A DNA stretch of 64,000 nucleotides from contig CM024761.1 in NCBI GenBank assembly GCA_014218235.1, forward strand, positions 92,625,648 through 92,689,647. The letters are read 5' to 3'. Positions 51,224 to 63,580 of the stretch are shown here, piece after piece. Made by a program: the position numbers and the translations under genes. This stretch comes from Colocasia esculenta. Taxonomy: Eukaryota > Streptophyta > Magnoliopsida > Alismatales > Araceae. The notes under the pieces were generated by a model that saw nothing but the letters and a program-made list of their open reading frames with translations, was not told the DNA's origin and made no database searches. Numbering within the stretch: the first letter of the stretch is position 1; every line of letters starts with the position of its first letter.

Positions 51224-54200
51224 TGTAGCAAGCTAGAATTTTTTTTAAAATAAAAATTTAATAATAATAAAAATAAAAGCAATTAGAAAATCAAATAAAA
51301 GAGAATTAAATAAAATTCATTAACTGAAAAGAACTAATGGGCTTTGTTAAATGGACCCATTATAAATTTATGGGCCAAAATAAGGATTTTTAAAAGGGGA
51401 TTAATAGGAAAATACCATAAATTTGTAACTTAAATATTACTTAAATAGAAAAGAGGTATTTAATACATTAAATAAGAAGTTTGGGTTAGATTTGGATTCT
51501 CAAACCTACCCTAATAGGTTGCCCACGAATTTCAGTCCCAACCTAACCTAAATTGGAATTGGCATGCTTAGAAAGAGGAGAGAAATAGGAAATCTCGGAA
51601 TTAAATAGAAGTTAGAATCCTACTAGGAAATAGAAACCAAAGAGACATAAATACTCTCTTAATCCCCCATGGCCGGCCCTACCTCATTGCCAAGGGTTTT
51701 AGGACGTAGAGAGGGGGCCAAGGAGGAGGAGAATTCGTGGGAAGGAGGCTTCATCAAAGCTCTCAACCCTGTTTTTCAAGTTCTAGCCCTAGAAGAGGAA
51801 AACGATCAAAGGTAGGTATTCTCACGAGCAAAACTAAATCAAGTTCGTCTGTAGGTTGATCTAAACCTCAGGATTCAAAGCCCTCTTGTCTCATATTTTT
51901 CCATTGAGCAAATCTTTTGTTCTTAATTTTTGATGTTCTGTAAACACTATGACACCGAACCCTCTTTTTAATTCTTGATCTCTATGTATACTAAACCCCA
52001 TGCTACAAAATTTTTATGGGAAATACTGATGATAGTTAGGCTTCTTTGGCCCCTAAAAGCCCTAATTCTCATCCATCCTATCTTACGAATTAATTCATTG
52101 ATCTCATCTGTGTACTGTTCCATTTTCTTCATGAATACACATGAGCAAAGCATGTCGAAACCCTGTTTGTTTTCAAATTCCTATTTACTATAAGTACCGA
52201 TGTATGTCTAGATCAATTCACAACTGGTTTCATGACTTTTCATCGACTATACAATTAGTCATGATTTTCTGAACAACCCTGTGTCAAAAGATAGAAAGTT
52301 TGGACCGCAATCCAAGAACATGTCTTTCCCTGTCGGACTCAGGTACAGACTCTGAGAACGCGACGGCCCGATAGGCCGCGTTTTGAGGTCTGATAACGAC
52401 AACAATACCCGTCACGTTCTGAACGTGACAAGCACTGCCGTCGCGATTTGCCAACCTGACCTGATAGACCCGTCGCGATCTTTGTAAACCCTTGTCGCGA
52501 TCTGCCAACCTGACCTGATAGACCCGTCGTGATCTTTGTAAATCCTTGTCGCGATCTGTTCTGTCCCCGTCGCGACCCTTACTGGGGTGCATCGCGATCT
52601 TAGAATTTTGCATGTAAACCCAAGAACTTCGATGCAATAACCTTCTACAGTGTTTGTACCCTCTCTTAATATTCATATACGCAGTAAATATACTTGTTAT
52701 AAACTAAACATTATTGTGTTATTTTAAAAGACATGCACATGACTTATTTCTAGCTATGATTTCATGATACATACACACACTTTGAACCATCTAATTATGG
52801 CTTAACTTGACATGTAATTAACTCATAATACATCTAGTAATTTATGTAATTAAATTGCCATATTTTAAATAGACTTGTCTACGTTTTCTCGCGATGTTTT
52901 GGTAATACCGTTATCGACGCTCCACTGTTCTAGAAATCCTCTAGAATGTCGAGCACTTGTTTCTATATACACACTCTCTCTTGACTTGGACGAGCTCTCT
53001 GTCGGATACTCCTTCTGCCGGACTAGTGAATCCTTGTTCAAGGCCTCCGTAAGTCTCCTCTGTCCATGGATTCCCACATAGTCGACGAGCTGGTTGTACC
53101 CTAACACCTATGATACCCTTTTAGGGATCAATACGATCCGAATGGCTATTAGAAGTTTGCTGTTATCTTGAATCACGCCAGACCTCTGGGCCTGTGCGTA
53201 ACATGGCCAGTGGAAGGGTAGTGAATTCCACCTGACTGCCAACACCGTACGCACATGTTGTGCAACTGCTACTATCGACTGGTTACTCGACGTTTCATGC
53301 GCAATTGACCACTAGTTCTCATCTATACTCTACTCGCTCATCTATTCACGTTCACTCTACTATCTCGTCTATTCATCTACTGCTCTCATCTATTTCTTGG
53401 TACTCTCTATTGGCCATTGATTGATTGTCTAAAAGTAAATAATATAACCAATGCCTGGCAATATATAAACGGCCCGATCTGGTCCTGGGATGTGCGCCCA
53501 AAAGTGCTAGTGCCCATGAGAGTTAAATAATATGAGTGTTTGGCATTACACTCAAGTGCTATCTATCTCGACTATCTAAATGACAATCAAAAGTGCTATA
53601 TTCTCTCGTTGTCTATTGACAAAAAGTGCTATATTCTCTCGTTGTCCGTTGACAACAAAGTGCTATGCTATACTCGTTGTGCTATTACTATAATCTGTGC
53701 TATTTGTGCTATGGCCATCCTGCTATTTTGTGCTATACTTGACACTTGTGCTATATTTAGAAAGTTGTGCTATTTCGTTCACGTGCTATCCTACTATCTT
53801 TTACTTGACTCTCTCGCTCTATCATTAGTTATTCTGTCCTTTAATACATTAATTATTTAAAGCCTGCTTGACTATTGAGATTTAAGTCCTACTGGGCGTT
53901 ATTGCTCACCCTACGTTATTTGTCGTTGTGTTCTCAGGAGAGACCAAGGATGAGACATACACTCAAGAGGACGGGAACGACCAGGAGTGAAGAGTACCCT
54001 AGTGTCTTAGTAGTATGTTAGAGTGTTAGTTAGTCCTTTGCTTTTATTCAATGTAATTGGGCCTTATAGAAAGGCTCTGATATTAGTGGTTGTAACTAGA
54101 CATTGAAAATTATTAATGAGAAGAATTTGCATTAGTGTTTATTTCTTGTTCAATGGTGAGATGTCTAGTACTCGCTCTGTACCCGTTTATTTACAACTGC

Positions 54201-54234
54201 CTCGCGTTCCGATATTCCGCGTCGGGGCGTGACA
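51224..54234 (+). repeat. CHR-B 5' LTR (3.0 kb)
   Basis: TGTAGCAAGC...GGCGTGACA. It matches the 3' LTR closely over 51224-52980 and 52981 to about 53395. It contains the phased TCGCGA array (52411-52597) and a TATA-like CATAAATA at 51646, repeated at 59228 in the 3' LTR. Confidence 0.92.
52411..52597. repeat. Phased TCGCGA array and palindrome in CHR-B 5' LTR
   Basis: TCGCGA or a one-base variant at 52441, 52473, 52495, 52527, 52549, 52570 and 52592: steps of 32, 22, 32, 22, 21 and 22 bp, including a duplicated 54-bp unit with CCAACCTGACCTGATAGACC. It is preceded by the perfect palindrome GTCACGTTC-T-GAACGTGAC (52411-52429). Confidence 0.88.
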
Positions 54235-54240
54235 GTTTTG

Positions 54241-54253
54241 TGGTATCATAGCC
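54241..54253 (+). other. CHR-B primer-binding site
   Basis: TGGTATCATAGCC, one base different from the initiator tRNA-Met complement, six bases after the LTR end. Confidence 0.85.
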
Positions 54254-54438
54254 TAGGTTATTTTTAAGTATAGGATGATCTAGGTTGACCTGCCCCGACT
54301 AGAGTCAATTATCCTACCTATGTGAGTTGTGGTTAGAGCCATGGGTAACTAGCTAAAATGAACTCACACACGCACGAATTAAATTTCACATCAATATCAT
54401 GACAGTAAGTATTTTTTTGTAGGAACTAAGCAATCAAG

Positions 54439-57261
54439 ATGACTGCTGAACGCGCTCAAATAAGGGGCATGCAACAGACCATCCAAGAACTTACTCACGC
54501 GATTATGCAAGCTACCCAAGGAGGTGGTAATTGTGGCGGTGCAGACGACCTGCATCATAACTTCAGGAGTCTGAACCCACCTAGGTTTAGTGGATCCTCG
54601 GATCCGGATGAAGCCGAGCATTGGCTCAAAGAAACAAAAAGAATTTTTCATGTCATGCAATGTGCAGCGGGGGATAAGCTGCTACTAGCCACATTTCAAC
54701 TTGAAAAGGATGTCCGCGCTTGGTGCCAATCTGTTGAAGCGACCCGAGCAAATGGTCAGTTCACTTGGTCCGAATTCAAAAAAGCTTTCAATTCCAAATA
54801 CTTCTCCGAGCATGTGCAAGAAAGGAAGGCTACAGAATTTACTGCTCTTAAGCAGAGGAGCCTGACAGTGGCCGAGTATGAGGCCAAGTTCTCTAGACTA
54901 GCATGGTATGCTAAACATCTGGTGAATACGGAGAGAATGAAGGCTAAGCGTTTTCTCAACGGCCTTAAGCCTCAATACATTACCCAACTGGCACCTCTCG
55001 ACATCCAGACCTATGCCGAGATGGTAAAGAAAGCTTAGCTGCTGGAAGATGCGACGGACTTCACCGACCGTATAAAAGGGAAGTTTGTAAAGAAGGAAAT
55101 TACTTCTAGACCATCATCTGCCAAGCTGACCAATGGCAAGAAACGTCCCTTCAACACTCCAGCGAAAAACAACTGCAAGCATTTTGACAAGTCAGGTCAC
55201 ACAACTGATGAATGCTGGAGGAAAGTCGGCACATGTCTGTGCTGCGGAAGTCGCGAGCACCATATTCCCGAGTGCCTGCTTCTGAAAGAACATGAGAGGC
55301 GCACTACTGTGCCCAAGAAACAGGGCAGACTGCAAGCCCTGCACAATGAAGAGCCCACTAAGGAAGGTGGCGTGGTAGAAGGTACCCTACAAGTTTTCTC
55401 CTTATCAGCATTTGTTTTATTTGATACTGGAGCAACTCATTCATTTATATCTCAACACTTTGCTGATACCCTGATTGCAAAACCTCTATCTATGGGTTGC
55501 GAATTCTCTATCACAACGCCACTGGGGGAGAAGGAGAAATTAAACAAATACTTTCCATCTGCCGATGTAATGATCGGAGACCATAACCTAAAAGCCGACC
55601 TGGTGTGTATGCCCATGGAAGGCTATGATGTCATTTTGGGAGTCGACTGGTTGTCCACTTATGGGGCAAGTGTCAATTGTAAGAAAGGAAAAGTTACCTT
55701 TAGTGATTTCCCTAAGTTGTCCTTCACTGGGATTCGATATAAGAGACGGATGTATCTAGTCTCTGCCATAAAAGCCCACAACATGATAAGGAAAGGTTGC
55801 ATTACTTTCCTTGCAGCCGTAGTAGTGGAAAAGAAGGGTTCTAAGATAGAAGACATCCACATAGTCCAGGATTACCCCGATGTGTTTCCTGAAGATCTGC
55901 CAGGGATTCCCCCGGAACGTGATGTCAACTTCGCCATAGAGTTGATCCTTGGAGCTGCACCGGTATCATGACAACCGTACCGGATGTCACCTGTCGAGCT
56001 CAAAGAATTGAAGGCACAACTGATGGAGCTATTAGAAAAGGGGTTCATCAGACCAAGTACCTCCCCATGGGGAGCACCTGTGCTATTCGTCAAGAAGAAG
56101 GATGGATCGATGAGGTTGTGCATCAACTATCGTCAACTCAATCAGCTTACCATCAAGAACAAGTACCCACTGCCCAGGATCGATGAACTTTTTGACCAGA
56201 TATCTAGAGCTCAGTATTTCTCCAAGATCGATCTTCGATCTGGTTATCACCAAATGAGGATCAAGGATGACGACATCTTCAAAATGGCTTTCAGGAGCAG
56301 GAATGGACACTATGAATTCATCGTTATGTCTTTTGGTCTAACCAATGCTCCTGCAACCTTTATGCAACTCATGAACAGCATATATCGGCCATACCTTGGT
56401 AAGTTCGTGGTCGTCTTCATCGACGATATCCTCATATATTCAAAGACCAAAGAAGAGCATGAAAAACACTTGAAGATTGCACTGCAAGTCTTGCGAGACA
56501 ACAAACTGTATGCAAAGCTGAGCAAGTGCGAATTCTGGCTCGAAGAAGTGTCCTTCTTGGGCCATGTCATCTCAAAGGACGACATCTCCGTTGATCCATC
56601 CAAAGTCGAAGCTGTACTCAATTGGGAGAGACCAACCAACATCACTGAGATCAGAAGCTTCTTAGGACTGGCTGGCTACTACAGGCGGTTCATTAATGAC
56701 TTCTCCAAGATCGTCGTTCCTCTCACACGACTGACACGAAAGGAGAATTCATACTCCTAGAGTAATGAGTGTGAGAAAACTTTCCAAACTCTTAAAGATT
56801 GTCTTACCTCAACACCGGTTCTCGCTCTACCGATAGAGGGAGAAGGTTTCTCTGTCTACACCGATGCCTCAGGAATTGGCCTAGGGTGTGTATTGATGCA
56901 AAAGGAGAAAGTCATCGCCTACTCTTCCCGACAATTGAAGACTCATGAAGTCAACTACCCTATGCATGATCTTGAGTTGGCTGCCATGGTCTTCGCCTTG
57001 AAGATCTGGAGACATTACTTGTATGGTGAAAAGTTCACTGTCTACTAAGACCATAAAAGCCTGAAGTACTTATTCTCCTAGAAGGAACTCAACATGAGAC
57101 AGAGAAGATGGCTAGAATACCTAAAAGATTTTGACTTCAACATCCAATACCATCCAGGCAAGGGAAACGCCATGGCTGATGCTCTTAGTAGGAAGCCGAT
57201 GGCATCTGTTTCAAGTGTAGCCCTTGGCGAGTTGCAACTACTAGAAAATTCGCAAGGTTAG
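54439..57261 (+). pseudogene. CHR-B gag, protease, RT and RNase H, one frame with stops
   Basis: Start at MTAERAQIRGMQ. The gag domain (about residues 50-200) has FSGSSDPDEAEHWL and KATEFTALKQRSLTVAEYEAKF, then the knuckle-like CKHFDKSGHTTDEC and CLCCGSREHHIPEC pair. Protease: VLFDTGATHSFIS (about 55417) and YDVILGVDWL. RT (55984-56760): KKKDGSMRLCINYRQLNQ and FIDDILIYS with both Asps (about 56416-56440). RNase H: VYTDASGIGLG (about 56855) and YHPGKGNAMADALSR. Stops in the same frame: TAG 55036-55038, TGA 55969-55971, TAG 56758-56760, TAA 57045-57047 and TAG near 57078; most fit single transitions. Unlike CHR-A, the gag is continuous, without intron-like gaps. Confidence 0.92.
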
Positions 57262-58820
57262 ACTTAACTATTGAACATAGGGATGATCGAGTCTTGGTTG
57301 CCAATATCAAGATTCAATCCGACTTGCTGGAAGAGATTAAAGTTCAACAATATAATGATCCATTCTTGGTTCGAGTCAAGGAAACATTAACCAAAAGGCC
57401 GGACTTTACTATGACCGAAGATGAGAGGTTGGTATTCCAAGGAAGGACATATGTGCTAAACAACGAAGAACTGAAGAGGAAGCTAATGGATGAAGCTCAC
57501 AAGATGAAGTACACTATTCATCTTGGAGGTACCAAAATGTATCAAGACATGAAAAGAATGTTTTGGTGGCCGAACATGAAGAGAGAGGAAGCCGAGCATG
57601 CTGCTCACTGCCTTACTTGCCAACAAGTTAAAGCGAATCACCTGCGCCCTGCTAGTGTACTAAGACCGCTAGATATTCCGGAATGGAAATGGGAAAGCAT
57701 TGTCATGGACTTCATCATGGGTTTACCCAAAACTCGTGGTGGACTCGACGCCATATGGGTCATTGTGGACCGACTAACCAAATCCGCTCACTTTCTGCCT
57801 ATAAAGAGTAAGTGGTCGGTGGAGGTACTAGCTGCCTTATATGTCAAAGAGATTGTAAGACTACACAGAGTTCCATCATCTATTGTCTCGGATCGAGATC
57901 CGAGGTTTACATCTCACTTCTGGAATGGACTGCAAGGTGCACTTAGTACTAACCTCAATTTTAGTACCGCCTTTCATCCACAAACTGATGGGCAAACTAA
58001 AAGAACCAACCAAATAGTGGAAGACATGTTGAGAGCATGCACTATAGACTTCCAAGGATATTGGAACGAGCACCTATCCCTTATTGAGTTCGCCTATAAC
58101 AACAGTTACCAGGCGAGTATTAAGATGGCACCGTTCGAAGCACTCTATGGAAGGAATTGTAGATCTCCTGTATGCTGGAATGAGGTGGGAGAACAGCAAT
58201 GGCTAGGCCCGAGTATGGTACAACGAACAATAAAGGACATTCAGGTGATTAGGGACCGACTTAAGACTGCTCAGTCCAGACAAAAGAGCTATGCCTACAA
58301 AAGAAGGCGAGACTTAGAATTTCAAGTCGGTGATCATGTATTCTTAAAGGTGTCACCTACTCGTGGCATCCAAAGATTTGGTGTGAAAGGAAAGCTCAGT
58401 CCCAGATTCATCGATCCTTTTGAAGTACTCGAAAGGGTTGGTGAGGTTGCGTACCGACTGGCGTTGCCACCGGATTTGGCATGTGTACACAATGTGTTCC
58501 ATGTCTCCATGCTCAGGAAATATGTATATGATCCTACACACATCATTCGCCAAGAGAAGCTGGTGTTGAACAAGGATGTGACATATGAAGAGAAGCCAGT
58601 CAAGATACTAGAACGAAGGTACAACAGCTCAGGAACCGTCCCATTCACGTGGTTAAAGTCTTATGGAATAACCGCGGAGTGGAAGAAGCCATATGGGAAC
58701 CGGAAGGAACCATCAGACGGAACTACCCCGATCTTTTCGGTAAAGGATTCTCTTCTGGATGATCATATGAATTTGGAGACCAAATTCTTTTTAAGAGGGG
58801 GGAAGATGTAGCAACCTAGA
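57262..58820 (+). pseudogene. CHR-B integrase with chromodomain-like C-terminus, catalytic Glu replaced
   Basis: A frameshift near 57262 separates this from RNase H. The HHCC zinc region is at about 57497-57625 (CLTCQQVKA). Integrase core: D at 57708 (MDFIMGLPK) and D at 57891 (SDRDPRF). The third acidic residue, normally Glu in DGQTER, is Lys (AAA at 57999-58001). The GPY/F-like region (KLSPRFIDPFEVLERVGEVAYRL) is at about 58395-58465. The chromodomain starts at YEEKPVKILERR; a one-base shift near 58638 moves the rest (VKVLWNN, then YPDLF) into the next frame, so the C-terminal tail of the open frame ending at 58811 is out of phase. The natural end overlaps the 3' LTR start. Confidence 0.9.
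58793..58806 (+). other. CHR-B polypurine tract
   Basis: AAGAGGGGGGAAGA abuts TGTAGCAACC, the 3' LTR start. Confidence 0.9.
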
Positions 58821-59993
58821 TTTTTCAAAAAATAAAAATTTAATAATAATAAAAATAAAAGTGATTAGAAAATCAAATAAAAGAGAATTAAATAAAACCC
58901 ATTAAATGAAAAGAAGTAATGGGCTTTGTTAAATGGACCCATTATAAATTTATGGGCCAAAATAAGGATTTTTAAAAGGGAATTAATAGGAAAATATCCT
59001 AAATTCGTAACTTAATTATTACTTAAATAGAAAAGAGGTATTTAATGCATTAAATAAAAAGTTTGGGTTGGATTTGGATTCCTAAACCTACCCTAATAGG
59101 TTGGCCACGAATTTGGGTACCAACCTAACCCAAATTGGATTTGGCATGCTTAGAAAGAGGAGAGAAATAGGAAATCTCAGAATTAAATTGAAGTTAGAAT
59201 CCTATTAGGAAATAGAAACCAAAGAGTCATAAATACTCTCTTAATCCCCCATGGCCGGCCCTAGCTTGTTGCCAAAGGTTTCAGGACGTAGAGAGGAGGC
59301 CAAGGAGGACGAGAATTCGTGGGAAGGAGGAGGCTTCATCAAAGCTCTCAACCCCGTTCTTCAAGTTCTAGCCCTAGAAGAGGAAAACGATCAAAGGTTG
59401 GCATTCTCACGAGCAAAACTAAAACAAGTTCGTCTGTAGGTTGATCTAAACCTCAGGATTCAAAGCCCTCTTGTCTTATATTTTTCCATCAAGTAAATCT
59501 TTTGTTCTTAATTTTGAAGTTCTGTAAACACCATGACCCCGAACCCTCTTTTTAATTCTTGATCTCTATGTATACTAAACCCCATGCTACGAAATTTTTA
59601 TGGGAAATACTGATGATAGTTAGGCTTCTTTTGCCCCTGAAAGCCCTAGTTTTCATCCATGCTATCTTGCGAATTAGTTTGTTGATCTCATCTGTGTACT
59701 GTTCCATGTTCTTCAGGAATACACATGACCAAAGCATGTCGAAACCCTATTTGTTTTCAAATTCCTATTTACTGTAAGTACCCATGTATGTCTAGATCAA
59801 TTAGCAATGGTTTCATGACATTTCATCTACTATACAATTAGTTATGATTTTCTGAACAACCCTATGTCAAAAGATAGAAAGTTTGGACCGAAATCCAAGA
59901 ACTTGTCTTTCCCTGTCGGACTCAGGTATAGAGCCTAAGAATGCGACGGCCCGATAGGCCACGTTCTGAGGTCTGATCGCGACATCAATACCC

Positions 59994-60180
59994 GTCGCGT
60001 TCTGAACGCGACAGGCCCTGCCGTCGCAATCTACCAACCTGACCTGATAGACCTGTTGTGATCTTTGTAAACCCTTGTCGCGATCTGCCAACCTGAGCTG
60101 ATAGACCCGTCGCAATCTTTGTAAACCGTTGTCGCGATCTGTTCTGACCCCGTCGCGACCCTTACTGGGGTGCATCGTGA
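59994..60180. repeat. Phased TCGCGA array and palindrome in CHR-B 3' LTR
   Basis: Sites at 60024, 60056, 60078, 60110, 60132, 60153 and 60175 keep the same 32, 22, 32, 22, 21, 22 steps as the 5' LTR, although several are mutated (TCGCAA, TTGTGA, TCGTGA). The palindrome GTCGCGTTC-T-GAACGCGAC is at 59994-60012. Confidence 0.88.
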
Positions 60181-60550
60181 TCTCAGAATTTTGCATGTAA
60201 ACCTAAGAATTTCGATGCAATAACCTTCTACAGTGTTTGTACCCTCTCTTAACAGTCATATACGCAGTAAATATACTTGTTATAAACTGAACATTATTGT
60301 GTTATTTTAAAGGATATGCACATGACTTATTTCTAGCTATGATTTCATGATACATGCACACACTTTGAACCATCCAATTATGGCTTAACTTGGCATGTAA
60401 TTAACTCATAATACATCTGGTAATTTATGTAATTAAATTGCCATATTTTAAATAGGCTTGTCTACGTTTTCTCGCGATGTTTTGGGAATACCGTTATTGA
60501 TGCTCCACTGTTCTAGAAATCCTCTAGAATGTCGAGCACTTGTTTCTATA

Positions 60551-60555
60551 TACAC
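60551..60555 (+). repeat. Target-site duplication of the solo LTR, left
   Basis: TACAC, repeated at 63576-63580. The empty site is seen in the CHR-B 5' LTR at about 52966-52975. Confidence 0.93.
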
Positions 60556-63500
60556 TGTAAGACCCTCGAATTTCCATAGTATTTCTTTCGTATTTATGTG
60601 TGTATATTGTGCTTGTGTATGTATGTACGTACTTACGTAGGTATTAAAATAGTATAATTACATGTACATGTGTTTATATTAAACGTAAATAAGGTATGTA
60701 TTGCATGGTGATAGTATGAATATAATATCATGTACATATTGCATGTATAGAGGCTTAGTATGCATGGTTTTCTGCATAATTAGGGTTCTGGCCGAAGGCC
60801 ACCTTGGCGTCAAGCCCAGGCCGTTGAGCCAGTGTCAGCGTCCAGACATGGACGCCAGCACTAGCTCCGGCGTCCAGCGATCTGGACGCCAACTTCTCTG
60901 CCCTGCATGCGCAGCAGAGCTGCTGTCTTCTGAAACAAGGCATGGCAACCATTGGGGGATGTCCCCCAACGGCTCCAAAACTGTCAGATCGGCATGGTGA
61001 GTGGGTGAAGGCCTCCCCTACTTCCTGAACCCGAAATGGCCTCTCCCCACTACCCATTTTCACACTTGCAAGAAGAGAGAAGAGGAGAGAAAACCCTAGA
61101 GCTTCCTGTGAGAAAACCTGAAGTTTGGAGGCTTTGATCCGGCGATCCAAGGCTTCTTCTGGAGATCTACTTCGACAAGGAGGAAGACAACATAACTGGC
61201 TACACATCCCCGGCTCTGGATTTCAGAGGGGAGCATCACAGAAGCCGGAGTGGAGGCATCTTAGAGGCTTCTTGGGACTGCCCAAGGAGAGCTTCTCCAA
61301 CTAATTTGATCCCTTTAGGAGTTTTCCAAAGGCAAGTAACCCTTCCACATTGTCCATGTATGTGTCTAGGAGGTTTTTATCATTTTTATAGATTTTCCTC
61401 GTGTCCTGGATCCCCTACATTCCCCATTATTCAGAGCTCGGACTGTGTTTTTACACAGGTCCGAACTTGACGGCAAGAACCAGTGACGTTGAGATCTTGA
61501 GTCAGCGGCCAACGATGTTGCCGCCAACTCTTGTAAACGTCTGTAGTATGCCGTTTAGTTCTTCTTGACAGAATAGTGAACTGTTCTGCCCTATATCTTT
61601 AATTTCCAGGTTTCTACGCATGAGGATATAATGTAAATTTTATATGTTATGTAAAATAGGTAATGTGATGTGTGTGGAATTTCCTGTATTTTTCTGTAGA
61701 TGGCATAATTTATTAGAATTATTGAAAAGCATGTGTAGGAAAGAGGTTATGCTTGGTTAATTTGTTTTTCCATGATTTCTGAGGAGTTAAATGCTGTAGA
61801 ATTTTATGAACCATGTTTATATGTATCAGTCCATGCCCTGCAAATTTGGGAATTTTCCCATATCCATGTGAATTCTTATAATTCCTACAATGAGAAATAG
61901 AAAGCATGTGTAGACCTTGTGAAAATTCTAGTAAATCATATGTTGGGAAATAAATTCGGGAAAAATTTCTGTGCTAACATGTATGTGTGGTTCATGACTG
62001 TGCATGATCAAATCTGAAATCCATGTCATGTTCTATGTGGACTTAGTTTAAGAATGGCATGAAACTGAATGTTTAATTTCTATAAATGCATGTGAATTCA
62101 GAAAAATGTGAAAATTTGTATGTGTGTTATTATACCCGAAAACAGCATGTGGTAAAATTTTTGGGAAAATTTGATAACAATAGCCTACACTATGAGATTT
62201 TCATGTGAAAATGAGTATAAACACATGTATCATGATTAAGGTTAGATAAGGTGTGTTCCAATTAATCCATGAGAGCTACTAAATGCTTGAATTCTGTTAT
62301 TAGTAGCATCATGCTAGGGATGAACAGAACCATGTGCATAAACAAGAAAGTGTGAAAATCATATGTGAAACATGTGTTGAATCGGAATGTGTAATGTGTA
62401 AAATGTGCCGTGTGTGACACTGCTTCCATAGAGGGCTGTGGAACTGTATCATGGAAAAGTCCCCATGAGAAGGTTCAATGTGTTAAGATATCCTAAGGGC
62501 ATTAGGATGAAATCCTGGAGGTGGACAAGTACCACTGGTTAGGGTGGAGACGTGTTCTCCCGGTCTGCGCAGTGCCAAGAGTCATCACTGTATTGCCTAG
62601 GTGATGTGCTATGTGTTATGTGTATGTGATGTGTCCTTCTAGTGGTGGTTTGGACTATGTGTCACGGCAAATAAATTGTGAAATGTGTATATGTGAACAT
62701 GTGTAAATTGTGTATATATATGTGAGCATGCAAATGTGAAATGTGAAATCATGTGAACCATTTATGTTAGAATGTGAACATATGTACATGTGAAATGCTT
62801 GAAAAATGAACCATGTGAAATATGGGAATGCGTAACCATGTGAAGTGAATGTGTTAGGATATGTTACGTAAATTCATGCTATGATATTTCTAATCCCATA
62901 TAAATTGCTATCATGTTATAGTCAAATTGGAAGTGTAGTCTTCATGTGATTAAATGAGTAGAAAGCATGTGATAGGAAGTGTTATTTGAAACATCTTAAA
63001 CCATGTACCATGTGTTTTGATTTTGTAGAAATACCATGATAGGTTGTCTCTCATAAATGTTCAAGCATGCTATATGTTGCCTTGCGAATTGAAATAGTAG
63101 ACCCTACTATGATGTATGCATGAATGATGTGTATGGAGCTACTTGCTGAGTCTTTTAGACTCACTCCTTGCTTCGGCGTACAGGTGTAGTTGGTGACACA
63201 CCTTTGGAGATTAGCTGGTGGAGTTGACGTAGTGCCCCTTTTTGTTTCATAGTATGTGAATTGTAGCTTGTACTAGAGTTATCATTATGTAATTGTGGAC
63301 AAACGATGTATTAAATGTAGAACTTAAATTTTGTGGACAATGTAGCTTGGTTTAATTTCAATTATGAAAGTTTAGTCTTTTATTTTATGGATCATGTATG
63401 ATAAATGTGGATGATGAATGTGATGACAGTTAGTCCTTTACTTCCGCGGCTCTGTATCTATATTTGTGTATATCTCAATCATGTGATAGTGTTGGGTAAA

Positions 63501-63575
63501 TGTCCCACTGTGATAACCTTTACTATACCGACGTGGGTTGGTATAACCGTACCGGTATAATGAGGGTCGTCTCAT
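60556..63575 (+). mobile_element. Solo LTR of the CHR-A family
   Basis: TGTAAGACCCTCG...GGGTCGTCTCA, 3.0 kb, flanked by TACAC duplications and with no internal region. It aligns with CHR-A LTR segments 40290-40740 and 45486-47319, for example at 62480-62580 versus 46280-46380. It also contains a TGTGAA-rich segment (about 62300-62960). The duplications and absence of internal sequence indicate LTR-LTR recombination after insertion. Confidence 0.93.
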
Positions 63576-63580
63576 ACACA
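63576..63580 (+). repeat. Target-site duplication of the solo LTR, right
   Basis: TACAC, then CHR-B LTR sequence (ACTCTCTCTTGACTTGGAC) resumes. Confidence 0.93.

Noticed and set aside
53540..53860. 106-codon frame in CHR-B 5' LTR
   Set aside because: It arises from a GTGCTAT-rich low-complexity stretch in the LTR and has no recognisable protein family.
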